Shown here: positions 8,101-16,752 of the stretch, piece by piece
Position numbering within the stretch: position 1 is the first letter of the stretch
Layout of the letters: every line of letters begins with the position of its first letter
NCBI GenBank assembly: GCA_022772085.1
Contig: JALFBN010000011.1
Coordinates: 1 to 64,000 of the forward strand
From: Porphyromonas sp.
Lineage (GTDB): Bacteria; Bacteroidota; Bacteroidia; Bacteroidales; Porphyromonadaceae
Length of the DNA stretch: 64,000 bases
Direction of reading: 5' to 3'
The notes under the pieces: model-generated
Seen by the model: only the letters and a program-made list of their open reading frames with translations
Database searches by the model: none
Told to the model about the DNA's origin: nothing
Translations under genes and position numbers: made by a program

Positions 8101-8282
8101 GATAGCGACGCATTGCCGAAGCTATGCACCACCTCTCCCTTAAACAGCCCCATGTCGTCTGGCTGTTTCCCTTGGTCTTTGATATAGATCAGCCCCGTGT
8201 GAAACGCCTGCCCCTGAAATGCTCTCACCACATTGCGTGCAGCTTCGGCTTGGAAGCCTTGATGTTTGAATTTTAGTTTCAT
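5184..8282 (-). CDS. res: Type III restriction enzyme, helicase-endonuclease subunit Res
   Basis: 1032 residues. It couples ATP-driven movement along DNA to cleavage when complexed with Mod. Start MKLKFKHQGFQAEAA is the usual family start; an ATG 24 bases upstream would overlap mod. Motifs: Walker A METGTGKT (97-104), DEPQ box (236-239), helicase C-terminal motifs around SALREGWDNPNVFQICTL and EIGKRQEVGRGMRLCVN, and near the C-terminus a PD-(D/E)xK nuclease motif (NPDWAIAF followed by YFIAETKG). The frame is intact and full length. Mod, its obligate partner, carries an in-frame stop, so the complex may be inactive. Last gene of the restriction cassette. Confidence 0.9.
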   Translation of the reverse strand: MKLKFKHQGFQAEAARNVVRAFQGQAFHTGLIYIKDQGKQPDDMGLFKGEVVHSFGNASLSLQRSHIAENVRALQIEQGLKPIDCLEGEGIHLTVEMETGTGKTYTYIKTMYELNKHYGWSKFIVVVPSVAIREGVYKSFTTMADHFAAEYDGKRITSFVYNSKQLGKIDTFADGNSMQVMIINMQAFNSSFNEEKNKEGRGGDAAARIIFEERDEFGSRRPIDVLAKTNPIMIIDEPQTVLGKAASNATRAGLKHFNPLFTLLYSATHREVMNMVFRLDAIDAYNKKLVKKIEVKGIRQVGSTATNGYIYLNEIVVQKGKNPQARLSFDSLGSTGSVRQLTKLAGEGFDLYEQSGELAEYKQNYVVKEIDGRAGTVTFLNGLVLHEGDAVGEVAEDTMRRIQIRETIKSHIERERQLYPKGIKVLSLFFIDHVESYRLYGQGGTSNGKFAEMFEEEYIRVVEEMQPTFTDEAYMRYLSLQPVSKAHNGYFSQDKKTGNFVNPKTQKEAKEGSNDESAYELIMKNKERLLSLDEPTRFIFSHSALREGWDNPNVFQICTLKNTANEIGKRQEVGRGMRLCVNKHGERQDADVLGSGGFDINILTVIASESYEQFAKQLQNEISELVSSRPVVITPTLFVDHVYETAEGDKVKITVDTARKIYNKLIRQDYIDDDGRLTETYHEAKRNGNLQLGDEFQPILSGIVQTLDSVFDPKKINLDDSRKPKEANFDEEKFKKKQFQELWKRINVKTYYKVDFETAELISKAIDAIDKHLSVTEIRMVVEEGVMEEIRDKEQLEAGTAMKQTKAKTYNVRETVGTGVKYDLIGRLVMETGLTRKTLVTILKGIRPTTFYQFRMNPEEFIRKTANIINDEKAMAVVQKICYERTGNTYDVDIFTESTIRGKVGINAIESTKSLYDLVVVDSEGVEKKFAEALETHEEVAVYTKLPKGFYINTPMGHYNPDWAIAFNEGTVKHIYFIAETKGNEWQRSQLRGAEDAKLECAARHFEAISQGGNIVYGVAKDYKTLYDKVMK

Positions 8283-8295
8283 GCTTGTGGTGATT

Positions 8296-10302
8296 TTAGA
8301 TGACACGGATATTGTCTAAGGCCTCTCGCTCGTCCCAATCGAGCTGTTGCTTGAAGAGCTCGAAGAGATTGATTTTCATTTTGTCCTCGGCAAAGCAACT
8401 GTCGCGGAAGAGCACACGCTCGGGCTGCATGGCTGCCATCGCACGCACCACCTCCTCTGTTACCTTCTCGGCAAAGCAAGCCACCAATTCGCCATCGGTC
8501 ACATTGTAGATCGTGCATCCGTCCACCACCTCCGTTTGCAGGGGTTGCGAGAGCGAGAGGGGCACTCCCCACGAGAGCATCGCTCCGAAGAGGAGGTCGA
8601 GCTCCGTGCGGTCGGTCTTGATGTTGTCGAGGAAGAGGTCGAGCTGCGCTTGGTCGTATTCATTTGGTGTCTTGCTCACCTCCTCATAGTTGCTGCTGTC
8701 GAGTTTGAACACACGGAAACCTGTATCCAGCCCCTCAGCCACTTCGGGATTTTCTTCCACAATCTTCTTGCCCGCTCTGCGGATGCGCTCCTTGGCGATA
8801 GAACATATATTGCTAGGAAGGTTATGACTTTTACAGAAATCAATTGCATTTTGAGCAATCTGTTTTGTACTTTGATTGTTTGCAGACTTGAGATTCTGTT
8901 CTAGGTCTTCTTTTATTTGAACAAGGATATAATTAAAGTTATTCTTTCCCCTTAAAGCATTAACCCTCATCACAGCATCTGCGGTAGAGGCAGAACCAGA
9001 AAAGAAATCCATAACAAGATTCTTTTCTTCATCAGCCTCATTAAATCCAAGTAAATACTCTATTAGAGATGTAGGCTTGGGAAAACTGAAGACTTTCTTT
9101 CCGAAAAGACTTTCTTGATACGTCCCAGCTGTCTCATTTGTTAGAACCCCGACCTTACTATTTATTAAATTAGCAGGCACTTCAGCATCGTACTCTGTCT
9201 TCTCGTAGGAGGGACTAAACTTTATGGTTGGAATACGAATAACAGTACCTTTCTTAATTTCTTCTTCTAAATTTTCTTGTGATCATTTGAACTTCGCTTT
9301 AAGATGTACCTCGCGAATGAATATGCCATTCTTAACCTCCGTATCCTCTAACAAATTGACCTCATAAGAGTCTGTACCATATTTCCCCGACTTAATGACT
9401 CCGTCAGCCATAGAAGTTTGGACACAGTTGGCAGGAAAAATAAGAGGCTTCATCTTATTGGGTTGATTTAGAAGTCCATTAGAACTTACCGCTTCTTTTT
9501 TTATTCCCTTGAATTTAGTAGGTGACAGATTTTTCTGATAGCAAAGAATATACTCGATAATTTGCTTACTCTTTTTAGATAGGTTCTCTGGAGTTTCAGT
9601 TTTTGCCCAGTTGAAAATATCAACAAAATTCCTTTCCCCAAACACCTCATCGCAAATCTTGCGTAGGTTGTGCACTTCGTTGTCGTCGATAGAAATAAAG
9701 GTTACCCCATCTTCCGCGAGGAGGCTATGTGCCACGAGGAGGCGGCTGAGCATCATAGAGCACCAGTCGGAGTGGAAGCGTCCGTTGCTGTCGGTGTTTC
9801 GGCGATAGCGGTTGCCCTCGAGGTCGATGTTGCCCGAGGTAAGTTCCTCCTCGGTGACGGAGTGGGCAAAGTCGTCGTGATACACAAAGTCGTTGCCCGT
9901 GTTGTAAGGCGGGTCGATGTAGATCATCTTGACCTTGCCCAAGTAGCTTTTTTGCAGGAGTTTGAGCACACGAAGGTTGTCGCCCTCGATGTAGAGGTTT
10001 TCGGTGGTATCCCAGTCTACAGAATCCTCGGGCACAGGACGGAGCGTCTCTGTGGTTTCGGCTGCAGCCTCGAGGCGTGCCGCTTGCTTGCCGGGCCAGG
10101 TAAATTGATAGCGCTCGTGCTCTCCCTCCACGGTATCGTCGCCCAAGAGGGTACGCAGGGTGTCGAAGTTTACGACCTGCTTCGTTTCGCCCGTTTTCGG
10201 GTCGCGTACCTCGGTAAAACACGAGGGAGCGATGGCATAAAGGGCCTCAAGATTGAGCCGGTTGCCATCAGCCGATTTATTGTCTAATTTCTTTGGTGTC
10301 AT
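8296..10302 (-). pseudogene. mod: Type III DNA methyltransferase Mod, interrupted by in-frame TGA
   Basis: Modification and recognition subunit of the type III system (adenine-N6 methyltransferase, beta class). Read through one TGA (9285-9283, codon 340), the frame is continuous for 668 codons. The N-terminal part carries DPPYNTG (130-136); the part after the stop carries the AdoMet-binding motif MDFFSGSAST (about 431-440). The stop falls between KAKFK and SQENLEEEIKKG, in the region of target recognition, where TGG (Trp) is a likely ancestor. An ATG at 9180 could restart the second half. Its start overlaps the DUF4391 stop by four bases. Probably a recent nonsense mutation; the rest of the frame is well preserved. 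Confidence 0.85.
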
Positions 10303-10994
10303 TGTATCTTATTTTTTATTGTCGCTATTTCCTTTTCGAGCTTTGCCAGCTCGGCTTGTCGCAGCTTGAGAGTTCTACCTATTTCGAGACGGAGATTGTA
10401 TTGTCGCTCTTGCTTCTTCTTTTTCTGCAAAGCCTCACACTGCTTTTGCAAGCGTTCGGCTTGCCGTTTCAGCTCGTCAGCTCTTTGATAGTCGGCTTCG
10501 GAGAGCGTACCCAACTGTGAGAGCTGCCCCAACAAATGGGCATAGAGAGCGTCCATATCATAGCCCTCGAGACGGAGGGGCACCGCAGATAAATCGACCT
10601 TCGAGAGCCGCTCCCATCGTCCGCTGGGTTTTATCGTCCCCTGCTCGCTGACCGCCTTGTGTTGCATAAGGAGGTCAAACAGCCCCTCTTGCTCGATCAG
10701 ATAGATGGTTTGACGCGGTAAAAGAGCATCTATTTCGCTCAGGAGGCGTTCGTCGTAGCTCGTGCCCTTGAGCGTGCAGAGAAATACATCGATCTCGTGC
10801 ACCTGTCGCCCATCGGCAATGTGGAGCGTATCGGGGTGGAGCTTGTAAAGCCAGGTGATGCGTTCGAAGGTCGTGGTGAGAAAGTCCTTGAGTGCTGTGG
10901 CACGCTGGGGCTTAGCACGCTTGTAAAACGCATTCTTGGGCACCGTCTGTGCCACAATCGTAGCGGTGGGGAAGTTGAGAGGATTGTCGGTCAT
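10299..10994 (-). CDS. DUF4391 protein of the restriction cassette
   Basis: 231 residues. The N-terminal half (FPTATIVAQTVPKNAFY, WLYKLHPDTLHI, EIDVFLCTLKG, QTIYLIEQEG) matches the DUF4391 pattern; the C-terminal third is a long charged coiled coil (LKRQAERLQKQCEALQKKKKQE). Members of this family are found between a PLD/SNF2 helicase and Mod/Res genes in many bacteria, as here. The biochemical role is unknown; a scaffold or accessory specificity factor is a guess from context. Four-base overlap with mod, 13 bases after dinD. Confidence 0.75.
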   Translation of the reverse strand: MTDNPLNFPTATIVAQTVPKNAFYKRAKPQRATALKDFLTTTFERITWLYKLHPDTLHIADGRQVHEIDVFLCTLKGTSYDERLLSEIDALLPRQTIYLIEQEGLFDLLMQHKAVSEQGTIKPSGRWERLSKVDLSAVPLRLEGYDMDALYAHLLGQLSQLGTLSEADYQRADELKRQAERLQKQCEALQKKKKQERQYNLRLEIGRTLKLRQAELAKLEKEIATIKNKIQ

Positions 10995-11007
10995 AGACTA
11001 CATGATC

Positions 11008-11850
11008 TTATTTCTTTTGGGAAGGCTTTTTCTGTAGTTTTTTCTCTTCCGACTTCAGTTTTCGCTCTATTTTCTTGACATCTTCATCAGCCGTCCAACG
11101 TTCTGGGTATATGCCACGCTCTACAAGCATTTGACGAACAGCCGTATTGTTGTCTATATGCTCTTGCTCTATAGGATTTAATCCATATAAGTCTTTTTGT
11201 TGAACATTGATAGAGGTCATTTCTGCAGCTAAGTCCTTTGCTTTGATACCAACTGTGGGTAAGAAATCGGCTAAAGGTCTATTATCTGGAGCCCCGAAAC
11301 GTCTTTTTATCAAAGCCGTGTCTAGATGAAATAAAGCCTTATCGCCTTTGGAGCGAATAATGGCAAATCCTTTTCCATCAACTCCCCTTTCATAGAGTAC
11401 CCCCGATAATTTCTTTTCAGTATCTGCTAATTTTGCCCTAGCCAGTACTCTTTGATGCTCCAGCAGTCGCTGTTCAACCAATTCAGCACGACGTGTTTGG
11501 ATCGCAAAATAGTTTTGAGCAAATGATATTTCTTTTTTTCTTGGGTCTCCGTTCTGTGCAAGAAGGTATGCCGCATATCTAGTAAGCATAATATCAGCAA
11601 CTTCTCTCTGAGAGTTAGACCCAAGGCTGACCATTTTGCTGACGTCAGCAAAATGGTCAGCTACATTCACTCCCGCATTTGCACAAGCACTCTTTGCTTT
11701 ATCTACAACCTGCAAGAAATTACGCCATTGCGTATACCCCAGGAGCGTGTGTAGTTCTCTTGCACTCCAACATTCCACTCCATTATAATCGCAAACGATG
11801 GCTTCAAATTGTTCAAAAAGTGATTTTATATTCTCAGTTTTCATAGTCAA
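11008..11850 (-). CDS. dinD: DNA-damage-inducible protein D (DinD family)
   Basis: 280 residues, close to the E. coli DinD length. The N-terminal BRO-like domain shows FEAIVCDYNGVECWSAREL and LLGYTQWRNFLQVVDKAK; the middle has HFADVSKMVSLGSNSQREV and LTRYAAYLLAQNGDPRK, all typical. The C-terminus is a Lys-rich coiled coil. E. coli DinD is LexA-controlled and inhibits RecA filament activity. Here it is not stand-alone but sits between the helicase and DUF4391 genes with 4- and 13-base gaps, so it is probably co-transcribed with the restriction cassette. Start could also be the second ATG at 11844. Confidence 0.85.
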   Translation of the reverse strand: MTMKTENIKSLFEQFEAIVCDYNGVECWSARELHTLLGYTQWRNFLQVVDKAKSACANAGVNVADHFADVSKMVSLGSNSQREVADIMLTRYAAYLLAQNGDPRKKEISFAQNYFAIQTRRAELVEQRLLEHQRVLARAKLADTEKKLSGVLYERGVDGKGFAIIRSKGDKALFHLDTALIKRRFGAPDNRPLADFLPTVGIKAKDLAAEMTSINVQQKDLYGLNPIEQEHIDNNTAVRQMLVERGIYPERWTADEDVKKIERKLKSEEKKLQKKPSQKK

Positions 11851-11854
11851 AAAT

Positions 11855-14800
11855 TCATTTAATTATCAAGAAAGTAATCAACTCAAAGTCGTCCAAACCC
11901 TTGACCTTGTGTTCCAATGCCGTGGTTGTTCCCTCCGAAAATAGGCTATCAATTTCTTGTTCACGCTTCACCTCAATGATGCTTTCTACGGCTCGGTGTA
12001 GCAACTGGCTATAAGCATTCATCTTTCTGCCTTCTCGGGTTTCCTTGTTGAATAGCTGACACAAATCTGTCAAAGGTGCCGATTGCCCACGGCAAGACCA
12101 ACGCATGAGATCAAGCAGACGCTTCACAGAAAGATGGTCGCAGTGCACCTCGCCTTCTTGTGTGAGATAGACCATATAGAATGGGTGCAGCTGATTTTTG
12201 CGGTCGATATTGATGCCTTGGTTGCGGTTCTTGAGAATATAGATCACCCCCGGGGGCATCTTATCGCTGCTTGACACAAGGGCATGCAAGCCAAAGGGCG
12301 TTTGCTCCAAATCGCCGTGTCGCTTGATGTAGTCGAGCAGGTCGAGGCGAAACTCGTTGAGCCCGAGGTCGAGGATAGAGATACCCGTGTTCATTTCCTC
12401 AAGGTCTACGACTTCTGTTTGTAGGCGTTCGAGTTGTTTGCGACGATACTCGAGGTCTCCCTTCTCGTCGTTGGAGAGCAGGTTGTCGTCGCCCGTGGAA
12501 GTCATCACCGACACTTTCATGCGATTCTCTACACGTGCTTTGAGGTTGATGTATTCGTCGAGCTGGATATCCGGCCAATAGTTGACCATCTGAATGCAAC
12601 TGTTGCGAGAGCCGATACGGTCGATACGCCCGAAACGCTGGATGATGCGCACGGGATTCCAATGGATATCGTAGTTGATCAGGTAATCACAGTCTTGCAA
12701 GTTCTGCCCTTCGGAAATACAATCGGTAGCAATCAAAATATCTATCTCTCCCGAAACGTTCGGTAGCAAAGCCTCCTTGTCTTTCGAACGAGGCGAAAAG
12801 AGGGTGAGCGCCGTGTCGAAAGTCATCTTGTGCCGTTGGGGCAGCTGAAAGGTGCTGCGTGCGTCTATGCCCCCTGTAATTAGGACACTGTGCAAGCCAT
12901 GCCTTTCGTATACGGTCTGTGCCAATGCATCGTATAGGTATTCTGCTGTATCCGAGAAAGCCGTGAACACAATCACTTTTTTGTTGCCTGCATTTATGGG
13001 CAGCGCTATTTTCTGCTCGATGTCCGAGAGTAAGTGTTGGAGCTTGGCGTCTTTGTCGGGTGTAATCTTCATTACTTCATGGAGCAAAGCTTGCAGTATC
13101 TGCAAATCTGTAGAAAGATAGTTCTTCCAGCCTAGATAGTCCATATCGCGTAAGTCGATGGTGGTCTTTCCTCCGCCAATGAGCAATTCGTCGTTGAGGT
13201 CGTCGATATCAAAGCCCTCATTGAAATCGTATTGCCCCACAGCAATGGCTTCGCCTTCTTCGACCTGTTCAATCTTCGTCAAAGTGGCACTAAGTAAGGC
13301 TACTAAACGCTCCACGGTGAGGCGGAACGAGTGAATAGAACTTTCCAGACGCTTCAACATGTTGATACACATCAAACGACGGATACCCAACTCACGCCCC
13401 GAACGGCTCAAACCGCTCATATTGCCCTCATCATCTACGCTGACATATTTGTCCATTCGGCTTTTGAGAATAAAGTCGGAAGGGGTATAAATCGCCAAAT
13501 TGAGGTCTGAAAGCAGGGTGTATATTTGATTATAGTCTATCAGGGTCGTATCCAAGGTGAGCTGGGGACGATGCGACAATACGGGCAAACGCTCGGGAAA
13601 CGAGCCAATCTCTGTCGTGTCATAGTATTGCTCGATGTGTCGGCGAGAACGCGCAATGGTCACGCTATCCAGCACCTCAAAGAAATCGAAGCTCAGCGAC
13701 TGCAGCAAAGCCTCCGTGGTGCGCTCTACTTCGGGCAATTTGCTCCAACGATTGTATTCCAGCTGTGCTTGACGGAAGATATCATCAATAGAATTCTCCG
13801 TATTCAAGAGTTTATCAAAGGCTTCCACATCACCTTCGTAAGCCAATTCGAGCTGATTTTTCAGGTCGTTGAATCGATTGTTTACAGGTGTTGCCGAAAG
13901 CATCAAGACCTTTGTCTTCACCCCACTGCGAATTACATCGTCGAGCAAGCGAAGATAGCGGTTCTTGCGAGGGTTGAGGTCGTCGGCATCGGTAGAAATC
14001 TTTCCTCCATTGCGAAAGTTGTGGCTTTCGTCAATGACCACCAAGTCGTAATTGCCCCAATTGATTTTTCCTAGATCAATTCCGTTGTTCTCTCCACTTA
14101 CTCGGCCTAGGTCGGTATGATATAAGACATCGTAGCGAAGGCGGTCGGAGTGGAGCGGATTGTTCTTGTAATTATTGCGATAAGTGCTCCAGTTTTGATA
14201 TAGTTTCTTTGGGCAAAGTACCAGTACCGACTTGTTGCGTAGTTCGTAATACTTGATAACACTGATAGCGGTAAAGGTCTTACCTAAACCAACGCTATCA
14301 GCCAAGATGCAGCCATTGTACTTCTCCAGCTTATTGATAATCCCCAAAGACGCATCTTGCTGAAACTTGTAGAGCTTTTTCCAAACGGCAGTTTCTTTGA
14401 AGCCTGTAGCCTCGTTGGGGAGCACATCCTCCGAAATGTCGTCTAAAAACTCACGGAAGAGGTTGAAGAGTGTCACAAAATAGATGAGCTCAGGCGGATT
14501 TTCTTTATAAACGCTTGAGATGCTCTCTATCACCTCGTTAGTCACATCTTGCAGACGTTCCTTGTCATTCCACAACTGTTCAAAAAGCTGGGCATAACTG
14601 GCACTAAAGGGAGCGTCGGCTTTTTGAATCATCGTATAGGCATTGTTGCCTCGCTCCACACCCAAATCAACCGTTGTAAAGCCACTCAGAGGCATATACG
14701 AGGAGTTGTCTACGACACCGAACCCCATCATATTCTCCTTGGTGCTATTGGATTTAAACCGCACCTTGCGGCGTATCCACTCTGCACATTCTTTGGCAAT

Positions 14801-15097
14801 AGCTTTCTGTGTCAGTTCGTTCCGAAGCTGTATTTCAAATTCACTGCCCGTCAGACTGCGTTCACGATTGAGACGAGGGATATAAAACTCGCGTTGGGCT
14901 TTATTCCCTTTATCTGCGACAAAGGTAGGAGAGGTGAAGATAAAGCGAAGCTCCTCAATCTGCTCTAATTCCTTACGCAACTCTTGATAGGCATAAATCG
15001 AAAAGCAGGAAGCCGCAATAGACAGGCGACTGCCTGAGGTGAGGGTCGTGCGTAAATCCTCTGCGAGTGTTGTATGTATGTTGTCAATCAATTTCAT
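11855..15097 (-). CDS. PLD-like/SNF2-family helicase of the restriction cassette
   Basis: 1080 residues. The N-terminal 150 residues have the fold pattern of phospholipase-D-like domains (LSIAASCFSIYAYQEL, RFIFTSPTF) though no clean HKD motif is seen. Then come superfamily 2 motifs: ADSVGLGKT (266-274), DESH (356-359), LMLSATPVNNR, and the C-terminal lobe IATDCISEGQNLQDCD and IIQRFGRIDRIGS. Such helicases accompany DUF4391, Mod and Res and resemble DISARM/SNF2-type defence helicases. It begins two bases after the XRE gene, so the two are one operon. Confidence 0.85.
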   Translation of the reverse strand: MKLIDNIHTTLAEDLRTTLTSGSRLSIAASCFSIYAYQELRKELEQIEELRFIFTSPTFVADKGNKAQREFYIPRLNRERSLTGSEFEIQLRNELTQKAIAKECAEWIRRKVRFKSNSTKENMMGFGVVDNSSYMPLSGFTTVDLGVERGNNAYTMIQKADAPFSASYAQLFEQLWNDKERLQDVTNEVIESISSVYKENPPELIYFVTLFNLFREFLDDISEDVLPNEATGFKETAVWKKLYKFQQDASLGIINKLEKYNGCILADSVGLGKTFTAISVIKYYELRNKSVLVLCPKKLYQNWSTYRNNYKNNPLHSDRLRYDVLYHTDLGRVSGENNGIDLGKINWGNYDLVVIDESHNFRNGGKISTDADDLNPRKNRYLRLLDDVIRSGVKTKVLMLSATPVNNRFNDLKNQLELAYEGDVEAFDKLLNTENSIDDIFRQAQLEYNRWSKLPEVERTTEALLQSLSFDFFEVLDSVTIARSRRHIEQYYDTTEIGSFPERLPVLSHRPQLTLDTTLIDYNQIYTLLSDLNLAIYTPSDFILKSRMDKYVSVDDEGNMSGLSRSGRELGIRRLMCINMLKRLESSIHSFRLTVERLVALLSATLTKIEQVEEGEAIAVGQYDFNEGFDIDDLNDELLIGGGKTTIDLRDMDYLGWKNYLSTDLQILQALLHEVMKITPDKDAKLQHLLSDIEQKIALPINAGNKKVIVFTAFSDTAEYLYDALAQTVYERHGLHSVLITGGIDARSTFQLPQRHKMTFDTALTLFSPRSKDKEALLPNVSGEIDILIATDCISEGQNLQDCDYLINYDIHWNPVRIIQRFGRIDRIGSRNSCIQMVNYWPDIQLDEYINLKARVENRMKVSVMTSTGDDNLLSNDEKGDLEYRRKQLERLQTEVVDLEEMNTGISILDLGLNEFRLDLLDYIKRHGDLEQTPFGLHALVSSSDKMPPGVIYILKNRNQGINIDRKNQLHPFYMVYLTQEGEVHCDHLSVKRLLDLMRWSCRGQSAPLTDLCQLFNKETREGRKMNAYSQLLHRAVESIIEVKREQEIDSLFSEGTTTALEHKVKGLDDFELITFLIIK

Positions 15098-15099
15098 AA

Positions 15100-15303
15100 C
15101 TATGGCTTTGTAGAAACCAGTAATTCTTTGACGTCAATATCTAAAATCTTGGCTATAGCAACGAGATTCTCTAACGAGGGTTGCACCTTATTGGAACACC
15201 ATTTGGAAACAGTGTTTTCAGACTTCGCCAAACGCTCAGCCAACCATTTACTTGTCAATTGCTTCTCTGCTAATACTGCTTTTATTCTATTTATTATCGT
15301 CAT
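15100..15303 (-). CDS. XRE-family helix-turn-helix regulator
   Basis: 67 residues, a single Cro/C1-type domain: AEKQLTSKWLAERLAKSENT is the helix-turn-helix, followed by VSKWCSNKVQPSLENLVAIA and LDIDVKELL. It is the first gene of the cassette, two bases before the helicase, as expected for a regulator controlling restriction genes. No operator can be picked out with confidence; the region 15304-15350 with the -7 box is the likely place. Confidence 0.9.
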   Translation of the reverse strand: MTIINRIKAVLAEKQLTSKWLAERLAKSENTVSKWCSNKVQPSLENLVAIAKILDIDVKELLVSTKP

Positions 15304-15342
15304 ACGATGATTTTTACAACTAAAAATTATACTTGGTTGCTA

Positions 15343-15350
15343 CAAAGATA
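15343..15350 (-). promoter_or_regulatory. -7 box of the restriction cassette
   Basis: TATCTTTG on the minus strand (TANNTTTG consensus), 40 bases upstream of the XRE start. No -33 TTTG lies at the usual 19-21-base spacing. The ISAs1 left end starts 33 bases further upstream, so the insertion stopped just short of this promoter. Confidence 0.5.
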
Positions 15351-15382
15351 CTACATTTCAAATGGTTGAACGAAGAAAATGT

Positions 15383-16518
15383 CAGGGCAACCGTATCAAA
15401 TTCTGAGAAGCTTTCTGAGGTATTCTGGATTCATTGCGGCCTTAAACATTCTCTTTTTCACAGAGTGCTTGTCTTTCTGAGCTTTAACGAGCCCCAAGGC
15501 CAGCTTCCTCAATACGTTTAGGTTTACAGGAGCAAGCCCCTACGAGCACGGCAGTGATCCTCGCCAAAGCTTACATCTAGATACCAATGTAGCTGATTCT
15601 CGATGCTCCAATGCTGGCGGATACACTGTGCAATCCGCAGAACTTGTGATGTGGGTAAACTTGATATATAGTATTGAGTGTCTGTTCTTTCTTCTTGCTT
15701 CGCTTTGTTGTACACCTTGCGCTCGACACGCACCAAGCTTTGTAGATTTACCCACTTGGCATCCTCGTCCAAGAGAGTATCCGAGGTTGACAAGGCTGTG
15801 TATATACGTGTCTCGGCACGCCCGTAATCAACGTCATCTGTGCGATGCTCTTCTGCCTTTATCGTCTTGATTGTAAAGGCATCCCGAGCGTCTTCCCATA
15901 GTGCCTTCTGGTTCTTCTTTAGGGACAATACGTAATCACTCTCTGCCTCGATTATCTGCTGGGCAATATCGGTCTGCGTCCCCATGGCATCAATCGCGAT
16001 AACAGCACCCGTAATATCCAAGCTATCCAGCACTTCAGGGATGGCTTTAATCTCGTTACTCTTCTCTTCTATAGCTACTTGGGATAGGCTAAGCCCATGC
16101 TCAGAAACCCACGCTGATAGAATATGCGTACTCCCCTTGTGCTTCTTGCTCCCTCGGATAGTCTTGCCATCGAGAGCAATATGTTTGTCCTTAAGGTCTT
16201 CGATAATATCCTGAGCATAAACCATTAAGCAGGCATTGAGGCTATTAGGTTCGATGAGACCGAGCACGTGCTCGAAAGTATCCATCGAAGGCACTCCGTC
16301 CTCGAACTGGACGAAGTCTTTCAGAGCCTCGGCTCACTCGACAGCGAACTCATGCATGTCTGTATAATCCTCTCCTCCACAAACATATGTTGCAAGGGCT
16401 ATGAACAGGATATCGCACAATCTATATTTACAGCGTCCTAATACGCGTGGATCTGGGATAGTCTCGAAGTATCTCATGCTTGCAAAGACACCTCTTGTGT
16501 TTTGATGCGGTTGCCCTG
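15383..16518 (-). mobile_element. ISAs1-family insertion sequence, inactive
   Basis: 1136 bases bounded by imperfect inverted repeats: CAGGGCAACCGTATCAAAT (15383-15401) and, on the other strand from 16518, CAGGGCAACCGCATCAAAA (17 of 19 match). It contains one transposase gene of the ISAs1 type, disabled by a stop and a frameshift. No target-site duplication is visible in the flanks, which suggests age or later rearrangement. Confidence 0.85.
15396..16477 (-). pseudogene. ISAs1 transposase with nonsense and frameshift
   Basis: Read from ATG 16477: MRYFETIPDPRVLGRCKY, LFIALATYVCGGEDYTDM, then an in-frame TGA at the VE/AEAL junction (about 16335), continuing GVPSMDTFEHVLGL, IALDGKTIRGSKK (first catalytic Asp), VIAIDAMGTQ (second Asp) and HWSIENQLHWYLDV (Glu) to FGEDHCRAR. 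There the frame shifts near 15540; the C-terminus VNLNVLRKLALGLVK and KAAMNPEYLRKLLRI continues in another frame to the TGA at 15398-15396. The family DDE motif is otherwise complete. Two lesions make it non-functional. Confidence 0.85.
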
Positions 16519-16752
16519 CTATAAAACGAGTTTTTTCTTAATATTCGCTCGATTTTTCGCTCAATAATCAGTACCTTTGCGAGTAAGAAGTAAGAGATAT
16601 TTGAAAGTTGCAAAATCAAGACGTAAGAAGCACCTCGCTCGTTTCTTATCCGTTCCCCTTAGTTGAGTTGAAGCAATATTATCTGCTCAATATCAATCTG
16701 TTAACTCTCTTCAATCCGATTTTATGCGGAGATTTGCGATTTTCGTACAGCC
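16519..16752. other. Gap between element remnants
   Basis: 234 A+T-rich bases between the ISAs1 end and the methylase fragment. No gene, RNA or clear repeat seen. Confidence 0.4.

Noticed and set aside
7221..8105. 294-codon open frame on the plus strand, antisense to res
   Set aside because: It mirrors the codon structure of a clear 1032-residue enzyme; its His/Leu-rich protein shows no domain, and no promoter box is seen.
8347..8904. 185-codon plus-strand frame opposite the end of mod
   Set aside because: Antisense shadow; the minus strand carries the AdoMet motif and family C-terminus.
9670..10287. 205-codon plus-strand frame opposite mod
   Set aside because: Shadow of the methyltransferase N-terminus; low-complexity Val/Glu product.
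9283..16337. UGA recoded as tryptophan, because two genes (mod and the ISAs1 transposase) have in-frame TGA where Trp would fit
   Set aside because: Several intact core genes here end in TGA (galE, tpx, the GNAT gene, the 59-residue gene) and the IS30 pseudogene also has a TAA. Nonsense mutations in accessory genes explain it.
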